Shown piece after piece: positions 16,853 through 24,853 of a stretch of 64,000 nt of DNA. The stretch's first letter is position 1; each line of letters opens with the position of its first letter. This DNA is from a bacterium (GTDB lineage Bacteria > Zhuqueibacterota > Zhuqueibacteria > Residuimicrobiales > Krinioviventaceae), in assembly GCA_029561455.1 (NCBI GenBank), contig JAKQIY010000047.1, positions 126,332-190,331 of the forward strand, given 5' to 3'. A program made the translations under genes and the position numbers. A model generated the notes under the pieces. That model worked only from the letters and a program-made list of their open reading frames with translations, searched no databases and was not told the origin of the DNA.

Positions 16853-17486
16853 CAGCTTCCTTTTGCAAATCCATCATGCGTTGTTGAATGTCCAGGCGGC
16901 ATAATTCCAAGGTGTCGGCATCGGCTGTATCCGGTAGAAATAGGGGCGGACCATAGGCCAGACAAACTTTGCCAAACGGTTTCCACAAGGTAAAGGCATC
17001 CCAGCTTTTTAGAACAACCGGATTTTTAGCCGAAAAGGTCAGCGGCAGTAATACTGCGCCTGCGCGTTGCGCCAACTGTAGTGCGCCTATTTTAAATACA
17101 TAACGAGGGCCGGTCGGACCATCGGGGGTCATCGTGCAATGATTACCACTTTTTAGTACTTTTAACATGTTACGATAGGCTTTTGTTCCACCGCGGGTGC
17201 TGGAACCGCGGACAGTACGGTAGCCAAACCGTTCCATAGCGCGGGCAATGATTTCGCCATCATTGTGTTCGCTGACCATGGCCGCAACGCCTTCATTGCG
17301 ATGTGCATACATGGGCAGCAGCATTTTACCGTGCCATATTACAAACATAATGGGCTTTCCAGTTGCGTATGCCTGGTGCAGGTATTTCCGGTTGTGTGCG
17401 GATTTAATAGCGGATTTCCCCAACGCCATAATAAAGAGCCAGGCAAGTTTCATAGCCAGCAGGTTTAAAAATTGTTTTTTATTCAT
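16833..17486 (-). CDS. DUF374-type lysophospholipid acyltransferase family protein
   Basis: The 217-residue protein belongs to the DUF374 branch of glycerolipid/lipid A acyltransferases. IWHGKMLLPM (about 52-61) supplies the catalytic His. MVSEHNDGEIIARAMERFGY, RGSSTRGGTKAYRNML and TPDGPTGPRYVFKIGAL (about 123-139) are the family hallmarks. DUF374 proteins are usually found with lpx or kdt genes, and it here sits between lpxB and lpxK, so a role in lipid A or inner-core acylation is likely. The acyl donor and acceptor are not known. Confidence 0.85.
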   Translation of the reverse strand: MNKKQFLNLLAMKLAWLFIMALGKSAIKSAHNRKYLHQAYATGKPIMFVIWHGKMLLPMYAHRNEGVAAMVSEHNDGEIIARAMERFGYRTVRGSSTRGGTKAYRNMLKVLKSGNHCTMTPDGPTGPRYVFKIGALQLAQRAGAVLLPLTFSAKNPVVLKSWDAFTLWKPFGKVCLAYGPPLFLPDTADADTLELCRLDIQQRMMDLQKEADDLFRK

Positions 17487-17503
17487 ACCGGACAGGGGTT
17501 ATA

Positions 17504-18634
17504 TTATACTAATTGTTGTAAAATCAACCGGGCGGTTTTCTCCGATGAGCCCGGTTCGCCAAGTTTGGCTTTGACTTTATTTAACCTTGTTATTTTGTCG
17601 GTGCGGTAGGCGTTGTCGAACAGTAAATTTTCCAGTTCCGGAATGACTTTATCCGGGGTCAGATCATGTTGAATAAATTCACGGGCGACCTGTTCACCAG
17701 CAACGATGTTGGCCAGGCCGATATGGGGTATTTTTACCACTCTTTTACCTATGGCATAAGAAAGCGGCGAAACGTGGTAAGCAATGGCAAACGGGGTGGC
17801 AAAACAGGCGGTTTCCAGGGTGGCGGTACCCGATGCCACCAAAGCGGCGGTGGCGTGTTTCATCAGATCATAAGTCCGGTTTTCGACAATATGAATCCCC
17901 GGCGTTTCCAGCACAATGGCTTTTATGAGTTCCGCCTGAATGGAAGCCGCTTTACTTACTACAATCTCCAGTTCCGGGTGGTTACGTTTTACTCCCAGCG
18001 CCGCAGCCAGCATGGTTGGTAAAAGCGAGTTGATCTCCTGGATACGACTGCCGGGCAGCAGCGCCAGCAGGGGGACGTCCGGCTTGATGTGCAGCTCGCT
18101 GCAGAATTCCTGCCTGGTATAGCGGGTTTGCAGGCCGTCCAGCAAGGGGTGGCCGACAAATGTGGTTGGCAGGCCGTGCTCGGCAAAAAAGGATACTTCA
18201 AAATCGAACAATACGGCCAGGTGATCGATGAATTTTGCCATTTTTTTTGCGCGGCCCCGACCCCAGGCCCACACTTGCGGGGCGATATAGTAGAAAACCC
18301 GTCCGCCTCTTTTCTTGATCTCTTGAGCAAATTTGAGGTTAAAGCCGGGATAGTCGATCAACACCAGAATATCCGGTCGACGTTGTTCATATTCCTCAAC
18401 CAGGCGGTGAAAAACAGAGCGAAAAAAGCCATAATGTTTGGCAACTTCCCAAAAACCGATATAGGCCAGTTGTTTTATATGATAAAACTGTTCCATACCG
18501 GCGTTTTTCATAGAATCGCCGCCAACCCCGAATATTTCCAGGGTAGGTTCAAGCCGGCGCAGGGCTTTGACCAGTTCGCCGCCGTGTAAATCGCCGGAGG
18601 CTTCCCCGGCTATCATCATGATCTTGATCGGCAT
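17504..18634 (-). CDS. lpxB: Lipid-A-disaccharide synthase
   Basis: LpxB joins UDP-2,3-diacylglucosamine and lipid X to form the tetraacyl disaccharide with release of UDP (GT19). The 376-residue protein begins MIAGEASGDLHGGELVKAL, the LpxB signature. It continues with GVGGDSMKNAGME, LIDYPGFNLKFA and YYIAPQVWAWGRGRAKKM (about 124-141). The C-terminal half has LLPGSRIQEI and SGTATLETACFATPFAIAYHV. Length is normal. It is followed after 17 bases by the DUF374 gene and preceded after 7 bases by a methyltransferase gene. Confidence 0.96.
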   Translation of the reverse strand: MPIKIMMIAGEASGDLHGGELVKALRRLEPTLEIFGVGGDSMKNAGMEQFYHIKQLAYIGFWEVAKHYGFFRSVFHRLVEEYEQRRPDILVLIDYPGFNLKFAQEIKKRGGRVFYYIAPQVWAWGRGRAKKMAKFIDHLAVLFDFEVSFFAEHGLPTTFVGHPLLDGLQTRYTRQEFCSELHIKPDVPLLALLPGSRIQEINSLLPTMLAAALGVKRNHPELEIVVSKAASIQAELIKAIVLETPGIHIVENRTYDLMKHATAALVASGTATLETACFATPFAIAYHVSPLSYAIGKRVVKIPHIGLANIVAGEQVAREFIQHDLTPDKVIPELENLLFDNAYRTDKITRLNKVKAKLGEPGSSEKTARLILQQLV

Positions 18635-18641
18635 AAAATGC

Positions 18642-19214
18642 TCAGAATAATAACCAACGCAGCAGCAGCAGTAAAGTAACGGCGGTAAAGCTTTGCAGGG
18701 TGTTCCTTTCGGTGCGCAGGGCGCGTTTCAATTCGGTCGGTTTCCGAACGCCATGTCCCCAGTTGCTGAAGCGGGGGACAAAGCGGGGCACGTTTTGCAT
18801 ATATTCGGTAAATTGAGCGCCGAATTTGGACTGTAAGAAAGTTTCTTCCTGTTTGATAATGGTGCCGTATTGAATATAGAACAATGCCAGGTATATGAGA
18901 ATAAACCAGGGCATCCAGGGCCAGGCAATGACCAGCATGCCCAGGCTGAGCAAAAAATTACCGACATACAGGGGATTACGCACATGCCCGTATGGGCCGG
19001 TGGTTACCAGTTCATCGGCGCCGACCTCGGTGGTGGTGCGGGTTGCCTTGCCGGCATAACGAACCGACCAGATGCGGATGAGTTCGCCGCAGAGGGCAAT
19101 TAAAAAACCCGCTATAAATGAAAACAGCGTGGTTTTTGCCAGGATCAGGGCGGCAATAATGAGCGGTATTGGGGTGTAGCTTCTGTATTTGAAAAAGAAT
19201 TGTGAATTCGACAC
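18642..19214 (-). CDS. ICMT/PEMT-type integral membrane methyltransferase
   Basis: The 190-residue membrane protein has several hydrophobic segments (about 15-40, 70-110, 172-188). It also has the isoprenylcysteine/phospholipid methyltransferase motif GPYGHVRNPLYVGNFL (about 73-88) and a later EETFLQSKFGAQFTEYMQNVPRF (about 127-149), which bind S-adenosylmethionine. The substrate is unknown. The position, one base from the oxidoreductase gene and 7 bases from lpxB, suggests a lipid or sugar connected with the outer membrane. Confidence 0.8.
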   Translation of the reverse strand: MSNSQFFFKYRSYTPIPLIIAALILAKTTLFSFIAGFLIALCGELIRIWSVRYAGKATRTTTEVGADELVTTGPYGHVRNPLYVGNFLLSLGMLVIAWPWMPWFILIYLALFYIQYGTIIKQEETFLQSKFGAQFTEYMQNVPRFVPRFSNWGHGVRKPTELKRALRTERNTLQSFTAVTLLLLLRWLLF

Positions 19215-19215
19215 G

Positions 19216-20205
19216 TTATTTTCCTGCGTTTTGTGCTTTGATGATATCAGTTATTTGTGTGGCGATTTTTAACGCCGCATAACCGTCCTCGCCGCTGACG
19301 ACTGGGCGGCTATTAGTAGTGATAGCATGGAAAAAGCTTTTCCATTCCGCCTGCATGGCATCGTCTTCCGGCGGTTTGGGTTGATTGTAGATAATATGTT
19401 TTTTATTTTTTCCTTTATCGATCATGCCCAGGCTCATGGTGCTTTCCGCTTTTTCATTTTCATCGACGATCTGGAACAACTCGGTGAGCCGTTGTAAAAA
19501 ATCTATTGATATGTATGAATCCCGCTGGAACAGGCGCATTTTACGCATTTTTCGCTGCGAGATACGGCTGGCGGTAACATTGGCAACACAGCCGTTCCCG
19601 AACTGGATTCGGGCGTTGGCAATATCTACTTCATCGGAAACCACGGCCACACCATTAGCGTGAATGTCGGTTACCGGGCTTTTGACGAGGCTGAGGATTA
19701 TATCAATATCATGGATCATCAGGTCGAGAATGACGGCGACATCGGTGCCGCGTGGATCGAACGGCGCCAGCCGGTGCGATTCGATAAAGCGCGGGTTGAG
19801 TTCATAGCCGTTTAATGCTCTTATGGCCGGGTTAAAGCGCTCAATATGGCCGGTCTGCAGCGGCACATTTTTTTGTCGCGCCAGGGTAACCATTTCTTCA
19901 GCTTCGGCCAGGGTGACGGCGATTGGTTTTTCAACAAATACCGGGCGGCCGGCTTGTATGGCCAGCAGGGCGGTTTCCAAATGTTGAGTGGTCGGCACGA
20001 TAACGCCAACGACATCCACCGCCTCTATCAACTCGCCGGCTGATGTAAAGGCAGTGCAATTATATTTTTCCGCAACCAGTTTCTTTCTTTCGGAATCAAT
20101 ATCGTAAACTCCTACCAATTCTGCTTCGGGCAAACGCGACAGGGCATTGCAATGATATTCTCCCAGTTTACCAATGCCGATAATACCAACTTTATAAGCG
20201 GACAT
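19216..20205 (-). CDS. Gfo/Idh/MocA-family oxidoreductase in the lpx operon (GnnA-like?)
   Basis: The 329-residue NAD(P)-dependent sugar dehydrogenase has a Rossmann start VGIIGIGKLGEYH and the family motif VFVEKPIAVT (about 94-103, with the catalytic Lys in EKP). GHIERFNPAI and DLMIHDIDIILSL (about 161-173) form the substrate region. It heads the operon containing lpxB and lpxK. In some bacteria an enzyme of this family (GnnA) oxidises UDP-GlcNAc so that GnnB can install a 3-amino group, giving amide-linked lipid A. GnnA is one candidate here, but no aminotransferase or lpxA is in the window, so the assignment is open. Confidence 0.8.
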   Translation of the reverse strand: MSAYKVGIIGIGKLGEYHCNALSRLPEAELVGVYDIDSERKKLVAEKYNCTAFTSAGELIEAVDVVGVIVPTTQHLETALLAIQAGRPVFVEKPIAVTLAEAEEMVTLARQKNVPLQTGHIERFNPAIRALNGYELNPRFIESHRLAPFDPRGTDVAVILDLMIHDIDIILSLVKSPVTDIHANGVAVVSDEVDIANARIQFGNGCVANVTASRISQRKMRKMRLFQRDSYISIDFLQRLTELFQIVDENEKAESTMSLGMIDKGKNKKHIIYNQPKPPEDDAMQAEWKSFFHAITTNSRPVVSGEDGYAALKIATQITDIIKAQNAGK

Positions 20206-20317
20206 CCATTACCCTTTCCATTTTGATCTGAATTATGATTAATTGTGAAAATTATTCACAAATGATAATGTAATTATAAAAAGCCAGAATAACAAATTTT
20301 TCTTGGTAACAGCAGGG

Positions 20318-20776
20318 TTACCAGAGCGGCGCCAGCAAAGCGGCAATTTCCTGCAGGCTGTCGGCATCGCTTTGAGCAAAAGCATTCAATTTATCGCTGT
20401 CGATATCCAGAACCGCCTGTACCTGCCGGGTAGCGTCAAAAACCGGCACCACAATTTCCGACCTGGAACGTTTGTCGCAGGCGACATGACCGGGGAATTG
20501 ATGAACATCCGGGACGAGGATGGTTTGCTTTTCCCTGGCGCAGGCGGCGCATACGCCTTTATCGAGGGTCAGCTTGACGCAGGCTGGGGGCCCCTGGAAC
20601 GGCCCCAGCAGCAGGTGATCTTTTTTAACAAAATAAAAACCCACCCAGAAAAAGTCGGGACGGTATTCTTTGAGAATAGCCGCCGTGTTGGCCAGGGCGG
20701 CATAAGTATCTGTTTTACGCAGCACCTGGGCGCGGATGCGCTTGGCGGCCCATTTACAGGCTTCCTGTTTATCCAC
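20318..20776 (-). CDS. msrC: Free methionine-(R)-sulfoxide reductase (GAF domain)
   Basis: The 152-residue single GAF domain of the fRMsr family reduces free Met-R-sulfoxide using thioredoxin. All three cysteines expected from the E. coli/yeast enzymes are present with correct spacing: Cys66 (PPACVK), Cys76 (KGVCA) and Cys100 (GHVACD). The motif VPDVHQFPGHVACD and SRSEIVVP (about 104-111) confirm the family. Its start overlaps the end of the upstream 194-residue gene by 8 bases. With the glycosylase gene this makes an oxidative-damage repair unit. Confidence 0.93.
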   Translation of the reverse strand: MDKQEACKWAAKRIRAQVLRKTDTYAALANTAAILKEYRPDFFWVGFYFVKKDHLLLGPFQGPPACVKLTLDKGVCAACAREKQTILVPDVHQFPGHVACDKRSRSEIVVPVFDATRQVQAVLDIDSDKLNAFAQSDADSLQEIAALLAPLW

Positions 20777-21353
20777 TTGATCTTGTGTCCTCTATAATGA
20801 TTTTCAGGGTTTTAAATTCATCTGCTAATAATATTCTATATGCCGGCCGGTAAGCGCTACGATAACGGGCAGAATGGTGGATGGGCGGATAATTGTCCCG
20901 CTGCGCCCCGGCATCCAACTCGGTAAATTGCTCGATAGTGAAGGGCAGGAGATTGTTTACGATCAAGGTTCGCAGGTGTTGCCATTGCTCAAGGAACAGC
21001 GCTTTATTTTCAATAAAAAGATGGGCGGAATTATACATCGCCTGCCACAACGGTTTGGGATTCGCCAGCAGCGCTTTTAACGGCCGCAAATGCACCCGGA
21101 TTACCTGCCCGTTGGTTGCTACGGTTTCCGTGAGTTGCGCCTGCGGTTCTGCAGTCAGCGACTGCCATTCTTGTTGCAGATAATTACAGGCGGCTTCCGG
21201 ATTGTGCATAATGTGGCCGGGACCCATAGCGCCCTGGTATAAAAGTTTGTATATATCCTGTACCGCCGCATCGGGATAATCGAGCATGTGGTTTTGCACC
21301 AGGGTGAGCAGAGATTTCTCATTATCTTTATACATCCGGATTCCATCCTTCAT
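20769..21353 (-). CDS. Conserved-looking protein of unknown function in a repair operon
   Basis: The 194-residue soluble protein could not be assigned a function. Strongly patterned stretches suggest an enzyme-like fold: YQGAMGPGHIM (about 39-49) and, near the end, PPIHHSARYRSAYRPAYR (about 156-173), rich in His, Arg and Tyr. It overlaps both neighbours (glycosylase upstream, fRMsr downstream), so co-translation is very likely. Two starts are possible, ATG at 21353 or at 21335. The context suggests a role in oxidative damage handling, but that is inference only. Confidence 0.7.
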   Translation of the reverse strand: MKDGIRMYKDNEKSLLTLVQNHMLDYPDAAVQDIYKLLYQGAMGPGHIMHNPEAACNYLQQEWQSLTAEPQAQLTETVATNGQVIRVHLRPLKALLANPKPLWQAMYNSAHLFIENKALFLEQWQHLRTLIVNNLLPFTIEQFTELDAGAQRDNYPPIHHSARYRSAYRPAYRILLADEFKTLKIIIEDTRSSG

Positions 21354-22236
21354 TTAAAATAAACTCCATCCAGTAGGCCAGGTATTTCCAGCGTCCGAAT
21401 TCAGCATAAAAATCTTCAATCTGTTTCACATCCGGACGCACACCATTGAAATGAGTTTTGGTCATGTAAGAGATGACCAGGCTGTCCACCGCCAGTTCAT
21501 CAAAGCGGCCGTACAGGGCGCATAAATAACGGGCGGTTACTTTGCCTATGCCTTTAAAGCCCAGAAAATACTTGTTGAGTTCGGGATAAGACAACTCGCC
21601 ATTTTCAACCGGCGTTTGCAGTGGATCGGGTTTGGTAAAGTGTTCGCACAAGGCAATGAGATAGCTGCTGCGGTAGCCAACCCGGCCGGTATCTTTGAGG
21701 AACTGTTCACCGGCCTGCAAAACCTGCTGCGGTTTGGGAAAAATGCGCAAGTCTGTGCCCGACGCCGGACTGCCGAGCCGGGCGATGTTGTTGATCATGG
21801 TTACCGCCTGCTTCCATTGCACATTGGTACCGCAAATGCTTTTAAACACATCTTCATAAACCGACTCGGTGCGCATAAGGCGGCCCATACCTTTGCCCAG
21901 CACCCGGTTGAGGATCGGATAATGTTCGCTGATGCGGTAAAATTCGCGCAGATCGAGGTTGAGATTGAAAACATGTTTTACCTTGTTGGTAATGTCTTTT
22001 TGAATTTGAGCGCCGGAACGTTCGGTTTGCAGTTCAAGCCGGGCGCCAACCGGTTGGAGTTGTTTGCCTTCCCGGATAGTTACCACGAACGGCGGTTGTT
22101 CATCGGTTTGCATGGCCCAATGCAGGGTTTGGGTGGCATTGTCCCAGCGAAACGGCGCCAGTTGAAACCAGCCGTGAGTTTTTACGGTTGCCGCCAGGGA
22201 AAAGGGGGTATCGGTAACATCCAGGGTAAAATTCAT
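21328..22236 (-). CDS. HhH-GPD DNA glycosylase (AlkA/OGG1-like)
   Basis: This base-excision DNA glycosylase contains the helix-hairpin-helix GFKGIGKVTARYLCALYGR (about 241-259), followed by ELAVDS with the likely catalytic Asp. An upstream helix has EDVFKSICGTNVQWKQAV. The N-terminal 90 residues form the beta-rich domain seen in AlkA/OGG1. The frame stays open to 22527, but that extension runs antisense through the osmC gene; the ATG at 22236 gives a 302-residue protein of normal size and is chosen. Substrate (3-methyladenine or oxidised base) cannot be fixed. It is divergent from osmC, with about 100 bases between. Confidence 0.85.
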   Translation of the reverse strand: MNFTLDVTDTPFSLAATVKTHGWFQLAPFRWDNATQTLHWAMQTDEQPPFVVTIREGKQLQPVGARLELQTERSGAQIQKDITNKVKHVFNLNLDLREFYRISEHYPILNRVLGKGMGRLMRTESVYEDVFKSICGTNVQWKQAVTMINNIARLGSPASGTDLRIFPKPQQVLQAGEQFLKDTGRVGYRSSYLIALCEHFTKPDPLQTPVENGELSYPELNKYFLGFKGIGKVTARYLCALYGRFDELAVDSLVISYMTKTHFNGVRPDVKQIEDFYAEFGRWKYLAYWMEFILNEGWNPDV

Positions 22237-22339
22237 AGTTACATCCGCTGTAAATAAATATTGAATGAATCTTTTTCTGCTGCCGGTCATCAAAAGAATA
22301 AAATTAAGTGATTGAAATGTAATAAACAAGGAGATTCCT

Positions 22340-22741
22340 GTGGAGATCAAGGTCACTTTTCCGGGCGCGGCGCGGGTTGATGCGCAGTATGGGGATATGA
22401 AAATAGTAACCAACCAGGACGGCACTGCTCCGGCGCCGTTTGCATTGTTCCTGGCGTCCATCGGCACCTGCGCCGGTATATATGTAAAACATTTTTGCGA
22501 CCAGCGTAATATTCCTGCTGATGACATTGAAATAATTCAGCACATGGAAACCGATCCGTTAACGCGCCTGGTGGGCCGCATTAACCTGGAGATCAAATTA
22601 CCGGCCGGTTTCCCGGATAAATATAGAGAAGCGGTGATCCGCGCTGCCGACCAATGCGCAGTTAAAAAGCATCTGGCGCAGCCGCCGGTCATTCATGTTA
22701 CCGCTGATATTGCTGCAAATGCGATTGTTGCGGTAAATTAG
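22340..22741 (+). CDS. OsmC/Ohr-family protein
   Basis: The 133-residue thiol-dependent peroxidase-like protein has both family cysteines: one in ASIGTCAGIYV (about residue 44) and one in ADQCAVKKHL (about 106). OsmC/Ohr enzymes reduce organic or fatty-acid hydroperoxides. It starts with GTG at 22340, 7 bases after an AAGGAG ribosome site. It is a single gene closed by a terminator and is divergent from the DNA glycosylase operon, which suggests a shared oxidative stress control region. Confidence 0.88.
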   Translation: MEIKVTFPGAARVDAQYGDMKIVTNQDGTAPAPFALFLASIGTCAGIYVKHFCDQRNIPADDIEIIQHMETDPLTRLVGRINLEIKLPAGFPDKYREAVIRAADQCAVKKHLAQPPVIHVTADIAANAIVAVN

Positions 22742-22774
22742 TAATTCAGGTCATGGTCATTTATATGGATTTGG

Positions 22775-22808
22775 GGACGCAACACTGTTGTTGAGGTTGC
22801 GTCCTTTT
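22775..22808. terminator. Terminator shared by osmC and the Crp/Fnr gene
   Basis: GGACGCAAC (22775-22783) pairs with GTTGCGTCC (22796-22804) and is followed by TTTT on the plus strand. It lies between the convergent osmC and crp/fnr-type genes and could serve osmC mainly. Confidence 0.75.
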
Positions 22809-22832
22809 GCATTATAGCATTATGGGTGCTCA

Positions 22833-23507
22833 TTAATCGGTAGTTAATCTTTGCCAGACCCGCGTGTTGATGTTTATGGTTTTCCCTTCCCATACCACCA
22901 GATGGTCATTTTTTAACCGTAAAAGCAAGCGTGACAAAGATTCCGGGGTGGTGCCGATAGCCGCCGCCAGATCTTTTTTAGACAAAGCCGGAACGATCTT
23001 TTCTTTTTCGCCATATTGCTCGCGCAAGAAGAGCAGAAATCTTTCTTCCACATCATGGATGACCAGGTGTTTGATCTGGTTTGCCAGGTAGCGCTGTTTT
23101 TTCATAAGCATACTGATAAAATCGTAACGAAAATCTTCATTTTCCAGCAGACAGTGGAATTGCCGGCGGGGCAGCACGTAAACCTGCCCGGCCGATAACG
23201 CCCGGGCCGAAACCGGGTAATGGTTTTCCTCGAACAAGATCACTTCGGCAAAAATTTCACCGGGTTTTATGGTTTTTATAACGATTTCACGGCCGTCGGC
23301 GGAGGTTTTATAAAGTTGAATATTGCCCTTGATGCAATGGTATAGCGAGTGCCCTTTTTCCCCTTCTGTAAACAGGATTTGTTTGTTTTTAAGGTTTTTT
23401 AAAATGCAAATTTCCGCCAGGGCGCGGCGGCTTTTGGTTGTAATGTCTTTAAAAAAGGTCGATTTGGTCAGATTTAACTCGATAGCGCTAATAATATCAT
23501 CAGACAT
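22833..23507 (-). CDS. Crp/Fnr-family regulator with FNR-type recognition helix
   Basis: The 224-residue protein has a cyclic-nucleotide-binding-like beta barrel (about 15-125), a long dimer helix and a C-terminal winged helix (about 172-215). The recognition helix reads TTPESLSRLL, with Glu189, Ser192 and Arg193 forming the ExxSR set that reads TTGA half-sites in FNR. The N-terminal Cys cluster of FNR is absent; only Cys34, Cys58 and Cys119 occur, so oxygen sensing by an Fe-S cluster of the E. coli type is unlikely. It is divergent from the ferredoxin gene, with a matching site between them. Confidence 0.9.
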   Translation of the reverse strand: MSDDIISAIELNLTKSTFFKDITTKSRRALAEICILKNLKNKQILFTEGEKGHSLYHCIKGNIQLYKTSADGREIVIKTIKPGEIFAEVILFEENHYPVSARALSAGQVYVLPRRQFHCLLENEDFRYDFISMLMKKQRYLANQIKHLVIHDVEERFLLFLREQYGEKEKIVPALSKKDLAAAIGTTPESLSRLLLRLKNDHLVVWEGKTININTRVWQRLTTD

Positions 23508-23587
23508 AAGCTTACCTGTGTTGAGCCTGGGATTGTGATTTTTGCAATATAATTATTATCTGGAAAATTTAAAACTAAAAAAATGTC

Positions 23588-23601
23588 TTGACGCATATCA
23601 A
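23588..23601. promoter_or_regulatory. FNR/Crp-type operator TTGAC-GCAT-ATCAA
   Basis: This is a 14-base palindrome of the TTGA-N6-TCAA form, in the divergent gap between the Crp/Fnr-type gene (start 23507) and the ferredoxin gene (start 23691). It fits the ExxSR recognition helix of the neighbouring regulator. It probably controls one or both flanking genes. Confidence 0.75.
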
Positions 23602-23690
23602 GGATATTTTTGTGGAACATATCTATATTATTTTACAAGCATCAGCATTATCGGCCGCAAGGTCGATGTATAAAAACACAAGAGGTTAAT

Positions 23691-24536
23691 ATGAAAAGAA
23701 ACATAATTAATATAGATCAAAAAAAATGTACCGGCTGCGGGTTGTGCATTCCCGGCTGCCCGGAAGGCGCAATACAACTCATCGACGGCAAAGCCCGGCT
23801 GGTGAGCGATTTGATTTGCGACGGCCTTGGCGCATGCCTGGGTCACTGTCCCGAAGGCGCCATTACAATTGAAGAACGCGAGGCCGAACCGTACGATGAG
23901 AAAAAGGTGATGCAAAACATAGCGCCGCAGGGGTTGAATACCATTAAAGCGCATTTAAAACATTTGCAGGATCACGGACAAACCGACTATTATAACCAAG
24001 CGCTGGATTATTTACGTGAGCATGATATTCAAGTTAGCAGTGAACCACAGGGACATGTTACATCACACCATGCCGGCTGCCCCGGTTCCCGCTCCATCAG
24101 CTTTGCGGAGGACAAAGGGAACGTAGCTGAAGCGACTGGGCATAGAGCTTCGCAATTGACAAGCTGGCCGGTGCAAATGCACTTGATTTCGCCGAATGCG
24201 CCCCATTTCCGCAACGCCGATCTGCTGTTGGCCGCTGATTGCGTGGCGTTCAGCGCCGGTGATTTTCACAAAGATTATTTGCAGGGCAAAGTTTTGGCCA
24301 TCGCTTGTCCCAAGCTGGACGACGGTCAGCAGGTTTACCTGGAAAAGCTGGTAGCCCTGATCGAACAGGCGGAGATCAATTCAATAACAGTCATATTTAT
24401 GCAAGTGCCCTGTTGCAGCGGTTTATTGCGGCTGGCGCAGCAGGCGGTAGAATTGTCCGCCCGCAAAGTTCCGGTTAAAGCGATTGTGATTGGTATTCGT
24501 GGCGAAAAATTGCGCGAAGAGTGGGTCAAGATGTGA
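23691..24536 (+). CDS. 4Fe-4S ferredoxin-type protein with Cys-rich C-terminal domain
   Basis: The 281-residue protein has a ferredoxin domain with a full cluster motif CTGCGLCIPGCP (Cys13, 16, 19, 23) and a second, shortened one (CDGLGACLGHCPEGA). A C-terminal domain (about 150-281) bears further cysteines in DCVAFS, IACPKLDD and VPCCSGLL. This architecture is common near Crp/Fnr-type regulators in anaerobes, where the function is not settled. It may be an electron carrier or redox sensor. ATG 23691 has an AAGAGG ribosome site; an upstream in-frame extension to 23610 is rejected because it overlaps the control region. Confidence 0.88.
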   Translation: MKRNIINIDQKKCTGCGLCIPGCPEGAIQLIDGKARLVSDLICDGLGACLGHCPEGAITIEEREAEPYDEKKVMQNIAPQGLNTIKAHLKHLQDHGQTDYYNQALDYLREHDIQVSSEPQGHVTSHHAGCPGSRSISFAEDKGNVAEATGHRASQLTSWPVQMHLISPNAPHFRNADLLLAADCVAFSAGDFHKDYLQGKVLAIACPKLDDGQQVYLEKLVALIEQAEINSITVIFMQVPCCSGLLRLAQQAVELSARKVPVKAIVIGIRGEKLREEWVKM

Positions 24537-24853
24537 AAAATGAAACGTGAGACGTCAGACGTGAAACGTGAGACGTAGTAAAGAGAGGTCAGTAACGGTT
24601 ATCAGTTTTCAACACATAGCTATCAGCAAAGCGCAGTATGTCATGATGAAATATAACCGGTTCCTGGATTCTTTGAACATCACACTGTCCGGGAACCCAG
24701 GCTTCTCCGCTCCAAACTCTGGTTTGAAACAACCTAAAAAATTTTACACTTATAGCCTGTTTCAGAAATAAAAATGAAAATTTGTTGTTACACAGGATAG
24801 AAATATTTTGAAACAATACAGTTTGAAAAAATTTTGTATGAAGGAGTGTGACA
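24537..24853. other. Gene-free interval upstream of ferritin
   Basis: A short direct repeat of GAAACGTGAGACGT units lies at about 24541-24577, followed by AT-rich DNA. A 67-codon frame at 24568-24771 has no ribosome site or recognisable product and is not called. The ferritin promoter is presumably in 24770-24840, but no clear -35/-10 pair or Fur-like box was found. Confidence 0.5.

Noticed and set aside
22237-22527. N-terminal extension of the DNA glycosylase frame
   Set aside because: It overlaps osmC antisense and is unlike glycosylases; the ATG at 22236 gives the normal domain start.
24568-24771. 67-codon plus-strand frame upstream of ferritin
   Set aside because: There is no ribosome site, composition is unlike neighbouring proteins, and it starts in a short direct repeat.
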